A DNA stretch of 64,000 nt, taken from CAVUPF01 sp963803755. GTDB lineage: Bacteria; Actinomycetota; Thermoleophilia; Solirubrobacterales; 70-9. A model generated the notes under the pieces. That model saw only the letters and a program-made list of their open reading frames with translations. It was not told the DNA's origin and did not search any database. The DNA lies in NCBI GenBank assembly GCA_963803755.1, contig CAWDNP010000007.1:434001-498000 (forward strand). The letters are read 5' to 3'. This document shows, one piece after another, positions 54,238-63,631 of the stretch. The position numbers were made by a program, and so were the translations under genes. Numbering within the stretch: position 1 is the stretch's first letter; every line of letters begins with the position of its first letter.

Positions 54238-55130
54238 TTATTTGGAGGACTTCGACTTGGCCCGCGAGGCGGCCCGTTTGGGCGCCGATTTCTTCTTGGG
54301 CTCGGCCGGGCGTTTCTTCGCCGCTGCTTTCGGGCCTTGCCCCCGCCCTGCACCGCGGCGATGCTCTCCTCCAGCGCCGCCATCAGGTCGGGGGCCTTGG
54401 TCGGCTCGAGCTCCTCGCCCGCGGGGGCCTTGAGGAGCTCCTTGCCCTCGGCCTTTCGCTCGATCATCGCCAGCAGCTGCTCGCGGTGCTCGTCGCGGTA
54501 GGCGCCGGGGTCAAAGCGGCGGGTCAGCGAGTCGATCAGTTTCTCCGCCATCTCGACCTCGCGCTTGGCGACCTTCGGCCTCTCGGCCGGGAGCGCGTCC
54601 TCCAGCTCAGACGGCGCCACCACCTCATCGGCGAAGCGCATCGTGGTGAGGGTCAGCACGCCATCGGCCGGGCGGATCGCGGCGAGGTGCTCCTTGTTGC
54701 GGAAGACGAAGCGGGCGATCGCCACCTTGCCCGAGCCTTCCATCGCCTGGGCCAGCAGCGAGTAGGCCCTCTCGGCTCCGTCCGCGGGCCCCAGGTAGTA
54801 GGGGCTGTCGAAGTAGATCGGGTCGATCTCACCGAGGTCGACGAAGTCCTGGACCTCGATCGCGCGGCTCTTTTGCGGGTCGAGCGAGGCTAGCTCGTCC
54901 TTGCTCAGCGCCACGTAGCGCTCGGGCGCGACCTCGAAGGCCTTGACGATGCTCTCGTAGGGGACCTCCTCCTCGGTCCCCTCGGCCACCCGCCGGTGGC
55001 GGATCCGGGCGCCGTCGGACTCGCGGATCTCGCGCAGCGCGATGCCGCGGCGGGCCACCGCGCTGTAGAGGCGGACGGGCACGTTGAGGAGCCCGAAGCT
55101 GATCGAGCCGCTCCAAATCGCTCTTGCCAT
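54238..55130 (-). CDS. ku: Ku protein (frameshift near the end)
   Basis: About 297 residues when restored. MARAIWSGSISFGLLNVPVR start, EVPYESIVKAFEVAPERYV, EIDPIYFDSPYYLGP, and MAEKLIDSLTRRFDPGAYRDEHRE. A missing base in GGGC at about 54333 shifts the basic tail; corrected it ends KKSAPKRAASRAKSKSSK and TAA 54238. Ring-shaped DNA-end-binding protein of NHEJ. Confidence 0.9.
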
Positions 55131-55214
55131 CAGCGGATCACCTTCCCGGATTCTTTCAGCCGCGCCCGGGTTGCGTCTGGGCCCAGAGTCGGCGGGAGGC
55201 ATCTTGCGCGCGCC

Positions 55215-55220
55215 TAGACT
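55215..55220 (+). promoter_or_regulatory. -10 box TAGACT, leaderless MFS gene
   Basis: TAGACT ends six bases before GTG 55227. Confidence 0.5.
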
Positions 55221-55226
55221 GATTCG

Positions 55227-56858
55227 GTGTCCCGCCAACAGCGCCTGACGCTGGTCGCGACGATCCTCGGCTCGACCGTCGTCTTCCTCGACTCGACCGT
55301 GGTCAACGTGGCGCTGCCGTCGATCAGCAGGGGGCTCGACATCGGCCTTGCCGGGCAGCAGTGGGTGGTCGAGGCCTACATGCTCTCGCTCGTCTCGCTG
55401 CTGTTGGTCGGCGGCAGCCTCGGCGACCAGTTCGGCCGGCGGCGGATGTTCGTGATCGGGCTGGTCTCCTTCGGCGCCACCTCGATCCTCTGCGCGCTCG
55501 CCCCCTCGGCCGGGCTGCTGATCGGCGCCCGCGCCCTGCAGGGGATTGCCGGGGCGCTGCTCGTCCCAGGCTCGCTGGCGATCGTCGCCGCCAGCTTCGA
55601 GGGGGCCTCGCGAGGGCGGGCGGTGGGGACCTGGACCGCTTGGACGGGGATCGCGACCGTGGTCGGCCCGGCCGGAGGGGGCGCCCTGATCGGGCTGCTC
55701 TCCTGGCGGGCGATCTTCTGGGTCAACATCCCGCTGATCGCGATCACGGTGGCGCTCGCCCTGCACTCCGTGAAAGAGAGCCGCGACCCCGACGCATTCC
55801 GCGGAATCGACTGGCTCGGGATCGTTCTCTCGGCGGTGGGGCTCGGCGGGCCCGTCTTCGCGCTGATCGAGGAGCCGACCCACGGTTGGGGCGACCCGCT
55901 GGTCTGGGTGCCGTTGGTCGCCGGGATCGTTTGCTTCGCCCTCTTCGTCGCGCACGAGGCGCGCGCCCGCCACCCGATGCTCGACCTCGCCCTTTTTCGC
56001 ATCCGCAACTTCGCGGTCGCCAACCTGACCACGCTCGCCGCCTATGCGGGCTTGATCGGCGGGCTCTTCTTCGTCGGCCTCTTCCTCCAGCAGATCGTCG
56101 GCTACTCGCCGCTTCAGGCGGGCCTGGCGACGACCCCGGTCTCGGTCATCCTCTTCGTCCTCTCGCCGCGCTTCGGCAAGCTCGCCTCCGGGGTGGGGCC
56201 GCGACTGCCGATGACCGTCGGCCCGATCGTCGGCGGCCTCGGGCTGCTCCTGCTGCTGCGGGTCGGGGCGCACGCGAGCTACGGCGTCGACGTGCTGCCG
56301 GCGATCCTCGTCTTCGGCCTCGGCCTCTCGGCGACGGTGGCGCCGCTGACCGCGACGGTGCTCGACTCGGTCGAGGAACGCCACGTCGGGGTCGCCTCGG
56401 GCGCCAACAACGGCATCTCGCGGGTGGCGGGCCTGCTGGCGATCGCCGTCCTCGGGGCGGTCATCTCCGCCCACTTCGGCGCCGCCCTGGACTCCGAGCT
56501 CGGCTCACGCCCGCTCAGCCCCGCAGCGCAGGCGGCCGTCTCTGAAGCCAAAGAACAGCCGCTGGGACGGCCAAAGACCGGCGACCTCGCCGTCGCCGAG
56601 GCGGCCCGGCTGGGCAGCGCCGCCGAGGGCGCCTCGACCTCGGCCTTTCACCTCGGGATCGGAATTGCCGGCATCCTGATGATCCTCGGTGGCGTCGTCT
56701 CGGGCTTCGGCATCGAGGACCCGAAGCGACGGGTCGAGGCGGTGCCGAGCCGGGGCGCCGCAACGGCGGGTGAGTGCGGGCACGGCGCCGACGCCGACTG
56801 CGCCGAGGGCGAGCCGGCGCCGCCCGGCAGCGAGACGCCTGCGCCCGAGCCCGCGTAG
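55227..56858 (+). CDS. MFS multidrug exporter, DHA2 type
   Basis: 543 residues with about 14 membrane helices. FLDSTVVNVALPSISRGL (helix 1), GQQWVVEAYMLSLVSLLLVGGSLGDQFGRRR (motif A), ARALQGIAGALLVPGSLAIV (motif C-like). Drug:H+ antiporter of the EmrB/QacA type; substrate unknown. The C-terminal 60 residues are Pro/Glu/Cys rich and hydrophilic. Confidence 0.9.
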   Translation: MSRQQRLTLVATILGSTVVFLDSTVVNVALPSISRGLDIGLAGQQWVVEAYMLSLVSLLLVGGSLGDQFGRRRMFVIGLVSFGATSILCALAPSAGLLIGARALQGIAGALLVPGSLAIVAASFEGASRGRAVGTWTAWTGIATVVGPAGGGALIGLLSWRAIFWVNIPLIAITVALALHSVKESRDPDAFRGIDWLGIVLSAVGLGGPVFALIEEPTHGWGDPLVWVPLVAGIVCFALFVAHEARARHPMLDLALFRIRNFAVANLTTLAAYAGLIGGLFFVGLFLQQIVGYSPLQAGLATTPVSVILFVLSPRFGKLASGVGPRLPMTVGPIVGGLGLLLLLRVGAHASYGVDVLPAILVFGLGLSATVAPLTATVLDSVEERHVGVASGANNGISRVAGLLAIAVLGAVISAHFGAALDSELGSRPLSPAAQAAVSEAKEQPLGRPKTGDLAVAEAARLGSAAEGASTSAFHLGIGIAGILMILGGVVSGFGIEDPKRRVEAVPSRGAATAGECGHGADADCAEGEPAPPGSETPAPEPA

Positions 56859-56872
56859 GCTGCCGCTCACCG

Positions 56873-57874
56873 ATGGGCGGCGCACCGATCATCTTCTCCG
56901 GCATACAGCCGACCGGCAGCAAGCACCTCGGCAACTACATCGGGGCGATCCGCCAGTACGTGGAGGGCCAGGATCGCGGTGCTCCGGCGATCTTCTGCAT
57001 AGTCGACCTGCACGCGATCTCGGTTGCCTATGACCCGACCGAGCTGCGCGAGCGGCTCTACGACACCACCGCGATCCTGCTCGCCGCCGGCCTTGACCCC
57101 GATCGCTGCATCCTCTTCCGCCAGTCCGACGTGCGCGAGCACACCGAGCTGACCTGGCTGCTCTCCGCGGTCACCTCCCACGGCGACCTCAACCGCATGC
57201 ACCAGTTCAAGGACAAGTCGGGGCGCCAGCGCGAGCTGGTCCCGGCGGCTCTTTTCTTCTACCCCGTCCTGATGGCCGCTGACGTCCTCGCTTACCGGGC
57301 GACCGAGGTGCCGGTCGGCGAGGACCAGCGCCAGCACATCGAGCTGATGCGGGAGATCGCCCGCCGCTTCAACGAGCGCTTCGGCGACACGCTCATCGAG
57401 CCCGAGCACCGCATCCCCGAGATCGGCGCCCGGATCATGGATCTGCAGGAGCCGCAGCGCAAGATGTCGACCACCGGCGCCACCGAGGCCGGCACCGTCT
57501 ACGTCCTCGACGATCCCGAGGCGATCCGCAAGAAGCTCGGCAGCGCCGTCACCGACTCCGGGCGCGCGATCGTTCGCGATGAGGACAAGCCGGGCGTGAG
57601 CAATTTGATCGACGTCCTCGCGGTGGCGCGGGGGATCGGCCCCGAGGAGGTCGAGCGAGAGTTCGAGGGCGCCGGCTACGGCGACTTCAAGCAGGCGGTC
57701 GCCGAGGGCGTGATCGAGCTGCTCGCCCCGGTCCGCGAGCGCTACGCGGAGTTGCGCCCCGACGAAACGGTGCTGGAGGAGGCGCTCGCAGAAGGTGCCG
57801 AGAAGGCCCGCGCGATTGCGTCTCAGACCCTGATCGAGGTCCGCGAGCGTATGGGCATCGGTCCCTCGCGTTAA
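56873..57874 (+). CDS. trpS: Tryptophanyl-tRNA synthetase
   Basis: 333 residues from ATG 56873. IFSGIQPTGSKHLGNYIGAI carries the HIGH-like motif; YPVLMAADVLAYRATEVPVGEDQ; KMSTT is the KMSKS-like motif. Usual bacterial size. Upstream in-frame sequence belongs to the MFS gene and is not part of it. Confidence 0.95.
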   Translation: MGGAPIIFSGIQPTGSKHLGNYIGAIRQYVEGQDRGAPAIFCIVDLHAISVAYDPTELRERLYDTTAILLAAGLDPDRCILFRQSDVREHTELTWLLSAVTSHGDLNRMHQFKDKSGRQRELVPAALFFYPVLMAADVLAYRATEVPVGEDQRQHIELMREIARRFNERFGDTLIEPEHRIPEIGARIMDLQEPQRKMSTTGATEAGTVYVLDDPEAIRKKLGSAVTDSGRAIVRDEDKPGVSNLIDVLAVARGIGPEEVEREFEGAGYGDFKQAVAEGVIELLAPVRERYAELRPDETVLEEALAEGAEKARAIASQTLIEVRERMGIGPSR

Positions 57875-57883
57875 CGTGACCGC

Positions 57884-58615
57884 GTGACCGTCGCGGAGCT
57901 GGATCTCGACCTCGACGTATTCGCCGGGCCGTTCGACCTGCTGATGGCGGTCGTCTTGCGCGAGGAGGTCAGCCTGCTCGAGGTCGAGCTGGGCGAGGTC
58001 GTCGTCGCCTACGTCGAGCACCTCGAGCGCGAGGGCGAGCTGGAGCTGGAGGTGGCGACCGAGTTCCTCGTCCTGATCGCGGCGCTTTTGGAGCTGAAGT
58101 CGCGGCTGATGCTGCCGGGCGCCGAGGAGGAGGCAGAGGAGCTCAGCGCCGAGGAGGCGGTCGAGGAGCTGCTTGCGCGGATGCTCGAGTACCGCCGCTA
58201 CCGCGAGGCCTCCGAGGCGCTGGTCGAGCGCTTTGAGGCGGCCCGCGGCTACCTATATCGCTCCGCGCCGCTGCCCCCCGAGCTGCGCCGCGTCGCCCTC
58301 GATGCCGCGCTCGCGGTCTATGACCCAGAGCAGCTCGGCGCCGCGCTCGGCGACCTGCTGGCGGCGCCGCCCGCGCTTGACACCAGCCACATCCGCCCCA
58401 CCGTCTCGCTGGAGCGCCGGCTGCGCGCCCTGCGCGAGGCGCTTGCCCGGCGCCCAAGCTTTGACTTCGACGAGCAGTTCGGCGGTGAGGACCGGCTCAC
58501 GCAGGCGGTGACCCTGTTCGCCCTGCTGGAGCTCTACCGCAAGGGCGAGGTGACTTGGGAGCAGAGTAAGCCGTTTGGCCCGATCGAGATCAGGAAGGTA
58601 GCCGTTCATGAATGA
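57884..58615 (+). CDS. scpA: Segregation and condensation protein ScpA
   Basis: 243 residues from GTG 57884, six bases after TAACGT. LDVFAGPFDLLMAVVLREEV, VATEFLVLIAALLELKSRLML and the C-terminal winged helix (VTLFALLELYRKGEVTWEQ). Kleisin of the SMC condensin. Overlaps scpB by eight bases. Confidence 0.93.
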   Translation: MTVAELDLDLDVFAGPFDLLMAVVLREEVSLLEVELGEVVVAYVEHLEREGELELEVATEFLVLIAALLELKSRLMLPGAEEEAEELSAEEAVEELLARMLEYRRYREASEALVERFEAARGYLYRSAPLPPELRRVALDAALAVYDPEQLGAALGDLLAAPPALDTSHIRPTVSLERRLRALREALARRPSFDFDEQFGGEDRLTQAVTLFALLELYRKGEVTWEQSKPFGPIEIRKVAVHE

Positions 58616-59177
58616 CCTTGCGCAGACGATTGAGGCGCTGCTTTTTCTCTCCGCGCAGCCGGTTGAGGCCGCCGAGTTGGCCGAGGTAGCCGAAGCGACC
58701 GAGGGCCAGATCGCCGAGGCGATCGAGCTGCTGCGCGAGGACCTCGTGGAGGGCAGGCGGGGCGTCGTCCTGCGTGAGGTTGCCGGCGGCTTCTCGCTGG
58801 CCAGCAACCCTGCCAGCGAGGAGGCGGCGCGGCGGCTGCTGGCCAGGCCGCGAACCCCGCCGCTGACCCAGGCCCAGGCCGAGACGCTGGCGATTGTCGC
58901 CTACCTACAGCCTGTCTCGCGGCCAGAGGTGGCGCGGATCCGCGGCGTCTCCTCGGAGTCGGCCGTGCAGACGTTGGCCGAGCGCGGCCTGATCGAGGAG
59001 TCGGGCCGGTCTCGCTTCGGCGCCGCGATCTTTAAGACCACGGAGCTATTCGAGCGACTCTTCGGTCTCTCCGGCCTCGACCAGCTCCCCGATCCCTCGC
59101 GCTTTGACCCCACCCCCGAGGACGAGCGAGAGCTGCGCGAGCGGCTGCTCAGGGCCGGGGAGCAGCGCGCCGAGTAG
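58608..59177 (+). CDS. scpB: Segregation and condensation protein ScpB
   Basis: 189 residues. LAQTIEALLFLSAQPVEAAEL, LTQAQAETLAIVAYLQPVSRPEVARIRGVSSESAV-type winged-helix pair, and TTELFERLFGL. Binds ScpA. Short C-terminal tail. Confidence 0.93.
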   Translation: MNDLAQTIEALLFLSAQPVEAAELAEVAEATEGQIAEAIELLREDLVEGRRGVVLREVAGGFSLASNPASEEAARRLLARPRTPPLTQAQAETLAIVAYLQPVSRPEVARIRGVSSESAVQTLAERGLIEESGRSRFGAAIFKTTELFERLFGLSGLDQLPDPSRFDPTPEDERELRERLLRAGEQRAE

Positions 59178-59187
59178 CGTCGCTGCC

Positions 59188-59883
59188 GTGCGCCTCACCA
59201 AGTACCTCGCCCACGGCGGCGTCGCCTCGCGCCGGGCCGCGGAGCAGATCATCGCCAACGGCAGGGTCACGGTCGGCGGCAAGGTCATCACCGACCCGGC
59301 GCGGGACGTAAGCGACGCTGAGGACGTGCGCGTTGACGGAAGTCCGGTCGGCGCTGAGCCACGCGAGGTCTGGGCGGTGAACAAGCCGGCCGGGGTCATC
59401 TCGACGGCGAAGGAGCCGGGCCGAAGACCGGCCGTGGTCGGGCTGGTCAGCTCAGACGCCCGTCTTTACCCGGTCGGCCGCTTAGACGCCGACGCGACCG
59501 GCCTGCTGCTGCTCACCAACGACGGTGAGCTCTCCAACCGCCTCACTCACCCCCGCTACGAAGTGCCAAAGACCTACCGAGCCGAGCTGCGTCGCCGGCT
59601 CTCCGATGCCGATCTGGACCGCCTGCGGCGGGGGGTTGAGCTGGAGGACGGACCGACGGCGCCAGCACAGGTACGCCGCCTCGGCGAGCGGGGGGTCGAG
59701 ATCGTCCTGCGCGAAGGGCGCAACCGCCAGGTGCGACGCATGGCCAAAGCGTTGGGCAATGAGGTGGTGGCGCTGCGTCGGGTCCGCTTCGGGCCGATCG
59801 AGCTGGGATCGCTTCCGGCTGGGCTGGCCCGCCGCCTCTCAGAGGTTGAGGTCGCCCGCCTTTGGGAGGATGTAGGTCGATGA
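59188..59883 (+). CDS. rluB: 23S rRNA pseudouridine synthase RluB-like
   Basis: 231 residues from GTG 59188, chosen because TAGCGT ends seven bases before it and MRLTKYLAHGGVASRR is the S4 RNA-binding start. Catalytic GRLDADATGLLLLTNDG with the Asp, and GRNRQVRRM near the end. Usual place after scpB. Confidence 0.93.
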   Translation: MRLTKYLAHGGVASRRAAEQIIANGRVTVGGKVITDPARDVSDAEDVRVDGSPVGAEPREVWAVNKPAGVISTAKEPGRRPAVVGLVSSDARLYPVGRLDADATGLLLLTNDGELSNRLTHPRYEVPKTYRAELRRRLSDADLDRLRRGVELEDGPTAPAQVRRLGERGVEIVLREGRNRQVRRMAKALGNEVVALRRVRFGPIELGSLPAGLARRLSEVEVARLWEDVGR

Positions 59884-60275
59884 AGGTCGGAGCCTACGAG
59901 GGAGCACGGGAGCGGCTCTTCGCCGTGCGCGGCGCCGCCCAGGCGGAGGTCAACGAGGCCGGAGCGATCCTCGCCGTGACCGAGGAGTTGATGCGCGAGC
60001 TGATCGATCGCAACGACCTGGCGCCGGAGGCGATGGTCAGCTGCCTGTTCACGACCACGGATGACCTCAACGCCGAGTTTCCAGCCGTCGCCGCTCGCAA
60101 CCTCGGCCTCGACTCGGTGCCGCTGCTCTGCGCTCGGGAGATCGGCGTCCCCGGAGCGATGCCGCGGGTGATCCGCGTAATGGTCCACTTCTATGCGCCG
60201 GCCGGGCACACGCCGGCGCACGTCTACCTCGGTGAGGCCAAGCAGCTGCGCGCCGACCTCGAAGCCGCCCAGTAG
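59880..60275 (+). CDS. aroH: Chorismate mutase AroH
   Basis: 131 residues from ATG 59880, overlapping the rluB stop. AroH-type trimeric mutase: VRGAAQAEVNEAGAILAVTE, ATVSCLF-like MVSCLFTTTDDLNAEFPA, ARE-IGVPGAMPRVIRVMVH, and HVYLGEA. Chorismate to prephenate, feeding tyrA. Confidence 0.95.
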   Translation: MKVGAYEGARERLFAVRGAAQAEVNEAGAILAVTEELMRELIDRNDLAPEAMVSCLFTTTDDLNAEFPAVAARNLGLDSVPLLCAREIGVPGAMPRVIRVMVHFYAPAGHTPAHVYLGEAKQLRADLEAAQ

Positions 60276-60301
60276 GTGGGCGCTCCGTCACAATCGGCGA
60301 C

Positions 60302-61396
60302 ATGACCGTCACCTTCGCCGAGAAGCTTTCGCGCATCCCCGGTTATGAGGCCGGCGTGCCGAAGGGGCAGGCGCCGGAGGCGATCGCCTCCGGCGACATC
60401 GCCCAGCTTGCCTCCAACGAGTCGCCGTTCCCGCCCCACCGCAAGGTGATCGAGGCGATCGAGGCCGCCACCGCAGCGATGAACCGCTACCCCGACCCCG
60501 AGGCAACCCTGCTGCGGCGCCGCATCGCCGAGCGCTTTGAGACCGAGCCGGGGCGGATCGCGGTCGGCAACGGCTCCTGCGAGATCCTGCTCGCCGCCGC
60601 CGAGGCGCTCTGTGAGCCCGGCGATGAGATCCTCTACGCTTGGCCGTCTTTCTCGATGTATCCCTACCTGCCGGCGCTGACCGGGGCACGCGAGGTCCGT
60701 GTGCCGCTGGCCGACGGCGAGCGCCACGACCTCGACGCGATGGCCGCCGAGGTGAGTGCCGCCACCCAGCTGCTGGTGGTCTGTAACCCCAACAACCCGA
60801 CCGGCACTCACCTGCCGGCCGTGGAGATCGCCGCCTTCTGCGAGCGGGTTCCCTCCCACGTGACCGTCGCCCTCGATGAGGCCTACGTCGAGTTCCAAAC
60901 CGACGATGACCCCGACGCGACCGTCGACCTTCTCGCCGAGTTCCCCAACCTGGTCATCCTGCGCACCTTCAGCAAGTGCTACGGCCTCGCCGGGCTTCGG
61001 GTCGGCTATGCGATCGGCTCGGCCAAGTTCCGCGCCGCCGTCGACGCGGTGCGCCAGCCGTTCAGCGTAAACGCGCTGGCTCAGGCAGCCGGTGCTGAGG
61101 CGATCTTGCACCAGGACGACGTAACCCGTCGGGTCGAGGGCACGATCGCCGAGCGCATCCGGGTCGGGGAGGCGCTGCACGGGATGGGTCTGCTCACAGC
61201 CGAGAGCCAGGCCAACTTCGCCTGGGTGCACCTTGGCGAGGTCGAGGAGGCGGAGCTCGTCGCGGGACTCGCCGAGAGCCGGATCGCCGTTCGCCCTGGG
61301 ACCATCCTGGGCGACCCGGGCCACATCCGCGTTACCTTCGGCACCCCCGCCGAGGACGACCGTTTCCTTGCCGCCCTCGGCGAGCTGCTCGGCTGA
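60302..61396 (+). CDS. hisC: Histidinol-phosphate aminotransferase family
   Basis: 364 residues. LASNESPFPPHRKVIEAIEA, NPNNPTGTHLPAVEI, and TFSKCYGLAGLRVGYAIG with the pyridoxal-phosphate Lys. CACAAT ends seven bases before the ATG. In an aromatic amino acid cluster it may also act on phenylpyruvate or arogenate. Confidence 0.9.
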   Translation: MTVTFAEKLSRIPGYEAGVPKGQAPEAIASGDIAQLASNESPFPPHRKVIEAIEAATAAMNRYPDPEATLLRRRIAERFETEPGRIAVGNGSCEILLAAAEALCEPGDEILYAWPSFSMYPYLPALTGAREVRVPLADGERHDLDAMAAEVSAATQLLVVCNPNNPTGTHLPAVEIAAFCERVPSHVTVALDEAYVEFQTDDDPDATVDLLAEFPNLVILRTFSKCYGLAGLRVGYAIGSAKFRAAVDAVRQPFSVNALAQAAGAEAILHQDDVTRRVEGTIAERIRVGEALHGMGLLTAESQANFAWVHLGEVEEAELVAGLAESRIAVRPGTILGDPGHIRVTFGTPAEDDRFLAALGELLG

Positions 61397-61417
61397 GCAG
61401 CCCCGCCGCCTAAAGTT

Positions 61418-61438
61418 AAGCCGGAACTTCCGGCTTTT
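61418..61438 (+). terminator. Rho-independent terminator after hisC
   Basis: AAGCCGGAA-C-TTCCGGCTT stem followed by TTTT, 20 bp past the stop. Confidence 0.75.
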
Positions 61439-61459
61439 ACGAAAGGCAGCGGCAGGCAG

Positions 61460-62545
61460 ATGGCGATCGGAGCAAGCGAAGGGGAAACGCGGGACCGCGT
61501 TCGCGACCAGCGGATCGACCGAGTCGTCGAGCTGGTGGCGCCCGCGACGCTGCTGGGCGAGCTGCCGTTGGGCGAGGAACGGGCGCGGTCGGTTGTGCGC
61601 GGGCGCGAGGAAGTCGTCGCCATCCTCAACGGCAGCGACGACCGCCTGCTTCTCATCGTCGGTCCCTGCAGCGTCCACGACACCGCGGCGGCGCTCGACT
61701 ACGCCCAGCACCTCAGCGAGAAGGCGCGGGAGCTGCGCGAGGATCTGCTGATCGCGATGCGCGTCTACTTCGAGAAGCCGCGCACTACGACCGGCTGGAA
61801 GGGCCTGATCAACGACCCCCACCTCGACGGCTCCGGCGATGTCAACGCCGGGCTGCGGATGGCCCGGAAGCTGCTGCTTGAGGTGCTCGATCTCGGGCTG
61901 GCGGTTGGCTGTGAGTTCCTCGACCCGATCACGCCCCAATACATCTCCGACGCGGTCGCCTGGGGGGCGATCGGCGCCCGTACCACCGAGAGTCAGATCC
62001 ATCGCCAGCTCGGCTCCGGTCTCTCGATGCCGGTCGGCTTTAAGAACCGCACCGACGGCAACGTCCAGGTGGCGGTCGACGCGGTCCGCGCCGCCGCGGT
62101 GCCGCACGCCTTTGCGGGCATCGATGACCGTGGCGCGCCGGCGATCCTGCACACGACCGGCAACCCGGATGGCCACGTCATCCTGCGCGGCGGCCGCGGG
62201 GCGCCCAACCACGGCATTGAAGGCGTCGAGGGGGCACTCGCCATGCTCCACGCCGCCGGCTTGCCGGGGCGGGTGGTCATCGATGCCTCCCACGACAACA
62301 GCGGCAAGGACCCCGAGCGCCAGGCGGACGCGGCCGGTGAGATCGCCGACCAGATCGCCGACGGCAGCGAGGCGATCGTGGGCGTGATGCTTGAGTCCTT
62401 TCTGGTCGGGGGTCGCCAGGACCTGGAGGGCGCCACGTCGCTCACCTACGGCCAGTCGATAACCGACGCCTGCATGGACTGGGAGCGGACCGTCTCGGTG
62501 CTCGATCGACTGGCGGCGGCCGTGCGGGCGCGGCGTGGCGGATGA
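61460..62545 (+). CDS. aroF: DAHP synthase, class I (AroFGH type)
   Basis: 361 residues. LLIVGPCSVHDTAAALDYAQ, MRVYFEKPRTTTGWKGLIND, GCEFLDPITPQYISDAVAWG, GFKNRTDGN and IDASHDNSGK. Condenses phosphoenolpyruvate with erythrose 4-phosphate. AAAGGCAGCGG-type ribosome region upstream. Overlaps tyrA by four bases. Confidence 0.95.
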   Translation: MAIGASEGETRDRVRDQRIDRVVELVAPATLLGELPLGEERARSVVRGREEVVAILNGSDDRLLLIVGPCSVHDTAAALDYAQHLSEKARELREDLLIAMRVYFEKPRTTTGWKGLINDPHLDGSGDVNAGLRMARKLLLEVLDLGLAVGCEFLDPITPQYISDAVAWGAIGARTTESQIHRQLGSGLSMPVGFKNRTDGNVQVAVDAVRAAAVPHAFAGIDDRGAPAILHTTGNPDGHVILRGGRGAPNHGIEGVEGALAMLHAAGLPGRVVIDASHDNSGKDPERQADAAGEIADQIADGSEAIVGVMLESFLVGGRQDLEGATSLTYGQSITDACMDWERTVSVLDRLAAAVRARRGG

Positions 62546-63627
62546 GGATCGCGGTCCTCGGGGTGGGCCTGATCGGAGGCTCGATCGGGCTCGCCGCGCG
62601 AGAGGGGCTCAAGGTGGAGGTAGCGGGGTATGACCCCGACCGGACTTCGGTCGATCGCGCTGCCGAGTCTGGGGCGATCGACCTGGGCGCGGTTTCAGTG
62701 GCCGAAGCATGCGAGAAAGCCGAGGTCGTCTTCTGTGCCGCGCCGGTAGCGGCGCTTCCTGGGCTGGCAAGGGCGGCTCTTGATGTCAGTGGTCCGGAGG
62801 CCGTCGTCACCGACGTCGGCTCGACCAAGCGCGAGATCGTCGCGGCGCTGGCCGGCGATGAGCGCTTCATCGGCGGCCACCCGCTGGCCGGCGCGGAGAC
62901 CGCCGGAGTCGAGAACGCGCGGGCCGACCTCTTCGAGGGGGCGCGCTGGTACCTGACGCCGACCGATCGCTCTAGCGGCCTCCTCTACGACCATCTGCAG
63001 AGGACGATCGCCGGCCTCGGTGCCCGCCCGCAGGCGATTGACGCCGATACTCACGACCGTCTGATGGCCACGGTCAGCCACCTGCCCCACGTGGTCGCCA
63101 ACGTGCTGGTCGGTCAGGCCGCGGCCGAGTTGACCCGCGACTCCGAGTGGATGCCAGAGGTCGGCTCCAGCTTCCGCGACACGACCCGCGTCGCCGGCGC
63201 CAACCCGGCGATCTGGGGAGATATCTTCTCCAGCAACCGCGAGGCGCTCGCCGAGGCAGTCGACTCGGTCGCGGAGCGGCTGCGCGAGGCGGCCGAGCTG
63301 ATCCGCGGCGGCGAGCGCGAGGCCGTCGCCGCCTGGCACGCTGCCGCCGCAGAGGACCGGCGGGCGCTGCTGGAGCCCGAGCGCGCGGCCCGCCCGCTGC
63401 GCGAGCTGCGCGTCGTCGTTGCCAACCGGCCGGGGACCGTTGCCGAGCTGGCGCTGGCGCTCGGGGAGGCCGGGGTAAACATCGAGGACATGGCGCTTTA
63501 CCCGGCCCCGGACATGACCTCGGGAGCGGTCTCGCTTTGGGTGGCCGGAGAGGCGCAGGCGCAGCGCGCCGTGGCCTTGGTCCGGGAGCTAGGCCACACG
63601 GTCACAGTGCTCGGCGCCGGGGAGTAG
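62542..63627 (+). CDS. tyrA: Prephenate dehydrogenase with ACT domain
   Basis: 361 residues from ATG 62542. NAD motif AVLGVGLIGGSIGLAARE, GGHPLAGAETAGVENA, SHLPHVVANVLVGQA, then a C-terminal ACT domain (LRVVVANRPGTVAELALALG, NIEDMALYPAPD) for feedback control. Prephenate to 4-hydroxyphenylpyruvate (or arogenate). Confidence 0.95.
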   Translation: MRIAVLGVGLIGGSIGLAAREGLKVEVAGYDPDRTSVDRAAESGAIDLGAVSVAEACEKAEVVFCAAPVAALPGLARAALDVSGPEAVVTDVGSTKREIVAALAGDERFIGGHPLAGAETAGVENARADLFEGARWYLTPTDRSSGLLYDHLQRTIAGLGARPQAIDADTHDRLMATVSHLPHVVANVLVGQAAAELTRDSEWMPEVGSSFRDTTRVAGANPAIWGDIFSSNREALAEAVDSVAERLREAAELIRGGEREAVAAWHAAAAEDRRALLEPERAARPLRELRVVVANRPGTVAELALALGEAGVNIEDMALYPAPDMTSGAVSLWVAGEAQAQRAVALVRELGHTVTVLGAGE

Positions 63628-63631
63628 GCCG

